From assembly GCA_049325575.1 (NCBI GenBank), contig JBMOLK010000015.1:1-24533 (forward strand): 24,533 nt of DNA, written 5' to 3'. Below, piece by piece: positions 21,506 through 24,533 of the stretch (the stretch's first letter is position 1; every line of letters starts with the position of its first letter). Position numbers and translations under genes: made by a program. Origin of the DNA: JBMOLK01 sp049325575 (GTDB lineage: Bacteria; Bacillota; Clostridia; Acetivibrionales; Acetivibrionaceae). The notes beneath the pieces were generated by a model. The model made no database searches. It was given only the letters and a program-made list of their open reading frames with translations, and was not told where the DNA came from.

Positions 21506-24361
21506 TCAGTATTCTCCGCTACTATTTTGTGAAATATCATTTGTAAAAAGTATGTCTACCGGACCTTCAGCCAAATACATACCTGTATCCGACTTAATTT
21601 TGTCTACAGCAACATGAAGTTTATATCCTGCCAGACTTTCTGATGCATCTTTTAGAGCTACTTCCGAGTTAAGTGTAGCGGTTATAATTGTTTTACCGTC
21701 TTTAAATAATATTGCAGATATTGCTGCCAGTGGATACTTTAGCCCGTCAACTGTTTTGGAAACCATAAACCCATCACATGATACAGACTCCAGCTTCTTA
21801 TCAACCTCAATTTCAATAGTGTTATAACTTTTAAATCTGACTGATATCACCTTCGGCCTTTCTTCCGGAAGTAGTTGAACCTCTGTCTGAAGAGCCACTA
21901 ATGCATTTCCTGCTGCATCCGCTACCCTACCTATATATAGTTTTGATCCACCTAACGCTTTTCCATCCGGTATAATGATCTTAATCTTCTCACCATATAT
22001 CCTCACTACTTCAATCCTTGCGCTTTCATCCAGTTCTTCAACACCCAATCTGTAGTTTGCTTTATCCAAAACCGATCCTACGCCAGAGGTAGCCATGGGT
22101 TCACTAAAGGTCACATAAATAAAGTCCTCGCTGCCATAGTTATCAACATAAGTTGCATCTAATATTCTTGGAGGGGTTTTATCTATTACTGTAAAGCTAA
22201 TTGTAACCGGATTCATCTTGTTGGCGTATAATGAAACATCCCGTATTTCCTTAATTTCGATTTTATACGAGCCCTCCGCCAATTTATCCGAAAGATATAT
22301 TACCGCTTTTTTATACCTATAATCTATAAGTGCAATTTGTGGGCTTACTGCGATGCCCCAAATATTTGTTATTGCATAATTACTCAATTGTTCCGCGTCC
22401 CGTTCCTGAACTTCTTCAGAGAATGTAATCTCAATTTTATCTTCAGCAAGAGCTTCAACTTTTGTGACTATGGGCGCTTCCTTATCAGCCACTATTAAAG
22501 CAGTCAGATGTATATCTGACGTCACTTCATTTCCCCATTCATCAACAATAACTTCTCCATTAACTGACTTTAATATGGTTATAACAACATCACCCTCAGG
22601 TAAAACATTATCATTGAATATCAGTGAAAATGATTTGCTGTTATATGTATGTACAGATGAAGGCTTTGATGTTGGATCAGTATGATAGAAAAAATCATTA
22701 GTCAACTGTTCAATAGTACCTGAATTATTCTTTTTATAAACAACCTTGTTGAATTCCAAAACCACTCTAAACTGGTCAGTTGATCTTAATGCAGCTGTTA
22801 TTGCAGTAGTATCCTTAACATATTCAAGATCAAATGTTTTGGATAATATATCAAAATGTGCATAGTCTTTATAGCCACTTACCTCAACAGTATAAACACC
22901 TTCACTTAGTGAGCTGACAGCCAACTCTACCTTTAACACCCTTCCACACCTTGAAAGTGTTTTGGATGATATTTCATATATGCCGTTGTTAATTAAAACC
23001 TGTGGTTTATTATCCTGAACCGGTTCACTGAAGGTTACTTCAAATGTTCTTGGGCCCGTTAATTTGATGGATTCTGCAACTGGTAAAGTGGTGTCTATTA
23101 TGCCATTGATAGTCTTAACAGTATCTCTTGCCAGGCCAACTTCCTTTTTTACTGTTATATCCACTTTGTCCTGCTGATATGCAGCATTTGCCAGAGTTAA
23201 TGTAACCGACATCCTATCATCTGATACTGTTGCCAAAGCCACCCCTTTATCGGTGGTTCCTACTCTCACAGTATAGTTTGAAGTGTTGATAACTGCCAGC
23301 ACATTCTCTAAAGCTTTACTAAACCTCACTATAATTTCCTTCAAATTAGTTGTTTCCACACTTTCTACCTGCAACCCGGTTGTATCATTTATAATTTCAA
23401 GACTAAAAGTCTTAGGTACTATTTCATAGTTTGCAAAGTCTTTACACCCTCTTACTTCAACTGTATATACCCCATCCGGTAATGACCTGATACCCAACTG
23501 AACATATAAAACTCTTCCATTCTCCGATAGTATCTTTGAGGCTATGCCAAAGAAACCGTTGTCAACTAGGACTTGTGATGAACCGTCCAACTTAACAGGT
23601 TCACTAAATGTTATCTCAAATGTATTGGCCCCGGTTTGCTTAATAGATTCTGCTACAGGTACAGTAATATCTCTTATATAATCTATACTTATTGTAACAT
23701 CCTGGGAGATTCCAACAACCTGTTTGACAGTTACATCTATTTTATCCATTTGATTTGCAGCACTTATCAAAGTTAATGTAACCGACATCCCATCATCTGA
23801 TACTGTTGCCAGTGCTACCCCTTTATCGATGGTTCCTACCTTGACTGCATAGTTTGAAGTATCACCTGCTGCATTAACATCTTCTACTGGTTTGTTAAAA
23901 TGCACTACAACTTCTTTCAGGTTGGTTGCCGTTATACTCTCTACCTGAAGTTCAGCAGGCTGAGTAGTTGCAGTAGGGGTAGGCACTACTGTAGGTGTAG
24001 GAGTTGGTATTACTGTAGGTGTAGGATTAACTTCTTCTTTTGGAAACTTATCGATTATACCAAGTATGTGTCTCTTTATAAGATCATAATCTATATTATC
24101 AATATTGCCATCTCCGTCTACGTCTCCTGCCCATAGGTCATCATCAACAGGCAAGTCATTAATAATATCTAATATGAGTCTTCTAACTATAGTAAAATCA
24201 ATGCTGTTAACACTGTCATCTCCGTTTACATCACCAATTAACCCCTTAGTTGGCAGTTCTATAGCTTCAGCACTTACAATACTAGACTGTACTGCAAAAA
24301 CCAATTGAAAAATGATTAGAACAGCCAAAATAAAAGATAATGATTTCTTTGTCTTATACAC
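21506..24361 (-). CDS. Secreted N-terminal type I dockerin protein with about eight Ig-like domains
   Basis: The 951-residue product has a signal peptide (about 1-33, cleavage near VSA-E), then a type I dockerin (about 41-105) with two Ca2+-binding loops: Asp44/Asn46/Asp48/Asp55 and Asp80/Asp82/Asp84/Asp91. The cohesin-recognition positions 10 and 11 read Ser53-Ile54 and Asn89-Ile90. A Pro/Thr linker (112-135) leads to repeated Ig-like domains of the SbsA/Big_5 kind, marked by D.T.P....TFSEPV motifs: about 138-229, 230-328, 330-421, 422-519, 520-628, 629-727, 728-831 and 835-941. The first two pairs are a tandem duplication. I see no catalytic or S-layer-homology domain, so it is probably a structural, spacer or adhesive cellulosome component. 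The start is GTG at 24361 with GGGGGAG 6 bp upstream. Most known dockerins are C-terminal; this one is N-terminal. Confidence 0.88.
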   Translation of the reverse strand: MYKTKKSLSFILAVLIIFQLVFAVQSSIVSAEAIELPTKGLIGDVNGDDSVNSIDFTIVRRLILDIINDLPVDDDLWAGDVDGDGNIDNIDYDLIKRHILGIIDKFPKEEVNPTPTVIPTPTPTVVPTPTATTQPAELQVESITATNLKEVVVHFNKPVEDVNAAGDTSNYAVKVGTIDKGVALATVSDDGMSVTLTLISAANQMDKIDVTVKQVVGISQDVTISIDYIRDITVPVAESIKQTGANTFEITFSEPVKLDGSSQVLVDNGFFGIASKILSENGRVLYVQLGIRSLPDGVYTVEVRGCKDFANYEIVPKTFSLEIINDTTGLQVESVETTNLKEIIVRFSKALENVLAVINTSNYTVRVGTTDKGVALATVSDDRMSVTLTLANAAYQQDKVDITVKKEVGLARDTVKTINGIIDTTLPVAESIKLTGPRTFEVTFSEPVQDNKPQVLINNGIYEISSKTLSRCGRVLKVELAVSSLSEGVYTVEVSGYKDYAHFDILSKTFDLEYVKDTTAITAALRSTDQFRVVLEFNKVVYKKNNSGTIEQLTNDFFYHTDPTSKPSSVHTYNSKSFSLIFNDNVLPEGDVVITILKSVNGEVIVDEWGNEVTSDIHLTALIVADKEAPIVTKVEALAEDKIEITFSEEVQERDAEQLSNYAITNIWGIAVSPQIALIDYRYKKAVIYLSDKLAEGSYKIEIKEIRDVSLYANKMNPVTISFTVIDKTPPRILDATYVDNYGSEDFIYVTFSEPMATSGVGSVLDKANYRLGVEELDESARIEVVRIYGEKIKIIIPDGKALGGSKLYIGRVADAAGNALVALQTEVQLLPEERPKVISVRFKSYNTIEIEVDKKLESVSCDGFMVSKTVDGLKYPLAAISAILFKDGKTIITATLNSEVALKDASESLAGYKLHVAVDKIKSDTGMYLAEGPVDILFTNDISQNSSGEY
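22805..23374 (-). repeat. Tandem Ig-pair duplication, copy B (within the dockerin protein gene)
   Basis: Encodes residues 330-519, the second unit of the pair. Shared signatures are LQVES...TNLKE at the start, DKGVALATVSDD in the middle and GVYTVEV.G.KD near the end. Copy B has diverged more in the second Ig-like half than in the first. Confidence 0.8.
23378..23950 (-). repeat. Tandem Ig-pair duplication, copy A (within the dockerin protein gene)
   Basis: Encodes residues 138-328. It aligns with copy B at a constant offset of 192 codons (576 bp). The stretch 23771-23810 matches 23195-23234 at 39 of 40 bases, so the duplication or a later gene conversion is recent at the DNA level. Confidence 0.8.
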
Positions 24362-24533
24362 TTAATACTCCCCCTTGTAATTAGGGACATATAGGAATCT
24401 ATATTAGAATAGATATGCATGCTGCTTTTCTACCAACTAAAATGCTGTATACTTAAGTAATAATTAATGCTAATACAGCTTCTACTGCCCCTTTAAAAAA
24501 TTAAAATAACCTTTTATGTTAATTTTATACTAT
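24362..24533. promoter_or_regulatory. Upstream region of the dockerin protein gene with a hairpin
   Basis: GCTGTAT (24444-24450) and ATACAGC (24473-24479) form an inverted repeat about 80-120 bp upstream of the GTG start. No convincing promoter hexamer pair was found, and the region continues past the window edge. Confidence 0.25.

Overview
The window looks like a chromosomal segment of a low-GC, cellulose-degrading anaerobic clostridium of the Acetivibrio/Ruminiclostridium type. Three things point there: a secreted family 5 endoglucanase with CBM6 and CBM3 modules, a protein with a type I dockerin (the cellulosome plug-in module), and a complete clostridial-type V-ATPase operon. The species cannot be fixed from the sequence alone.

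Layout. Positions 1-161 (minus) hold the first 53 codons of a GdpP-like c-di-AMP phosphodiesterase, preceded by a MazG-like gene (186-530). Prephenate dehydratase (pheA, 694-1536, minus) is divergent from an AI-2E family membrane protein (1786-2862, plus). Then come three leftward secreted or membrane genes: the GH5-CBM6-CBM3 endoglucanase (3016-5055), a stalk-domain protein with a duplicated beta/coiled-coil module (5851-7701) and a methyl-accepting chemotaxis protein (7909-10053). A noncoding stretch of about 700 bp leads to the nine-gene V-ATPase operon (10756-19384, plus; order H/F-I-K-E-C-G-A-B-D), which ends in a clear hairpin terminator. An HxlR-type regulator (19442-19816, minus) is divergent from a PQQ-repeat lipoprotein (20043-21233, plus). 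The window closes with a leftward 951-residue protein: dockerin followed by about eight Ig-like domains (21506-24361).

How the parts relate. The V-ATPase is a complete rotary machine (V1: A, B, C, D, E, F and peripheral stalk; Vo: I and K). Its proteolipid keeps the residues that bind Na+ in Enterococcus hirae NtpK, so a sodium pump is likely. The endoglucanase carries its own carbohydrate-binding modules and would act as a free enzyme. The dockerin protein has no catalytic domain and would be a structural or adhesive cellulosome guest.

The least expected structure is noncoding. Two copies, about 90% identical, of a 98-99 bp palindromic MITE-like repeat lie in opposite orientations at 10197-10294 and 21304-21402, bracketing the V-ATPase/HxlR/PQQ block. 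One abuts a sigma-D-like promoter of the chemotaxis gene, the other a terminator. I see no CRISPR array, tRNA, rRNA, complete transposase or phage gene. I did not find a clearly new multi-gene system; the best leads are this repeat family, the dockerin-Ig protein and the duplicated stalk protein.
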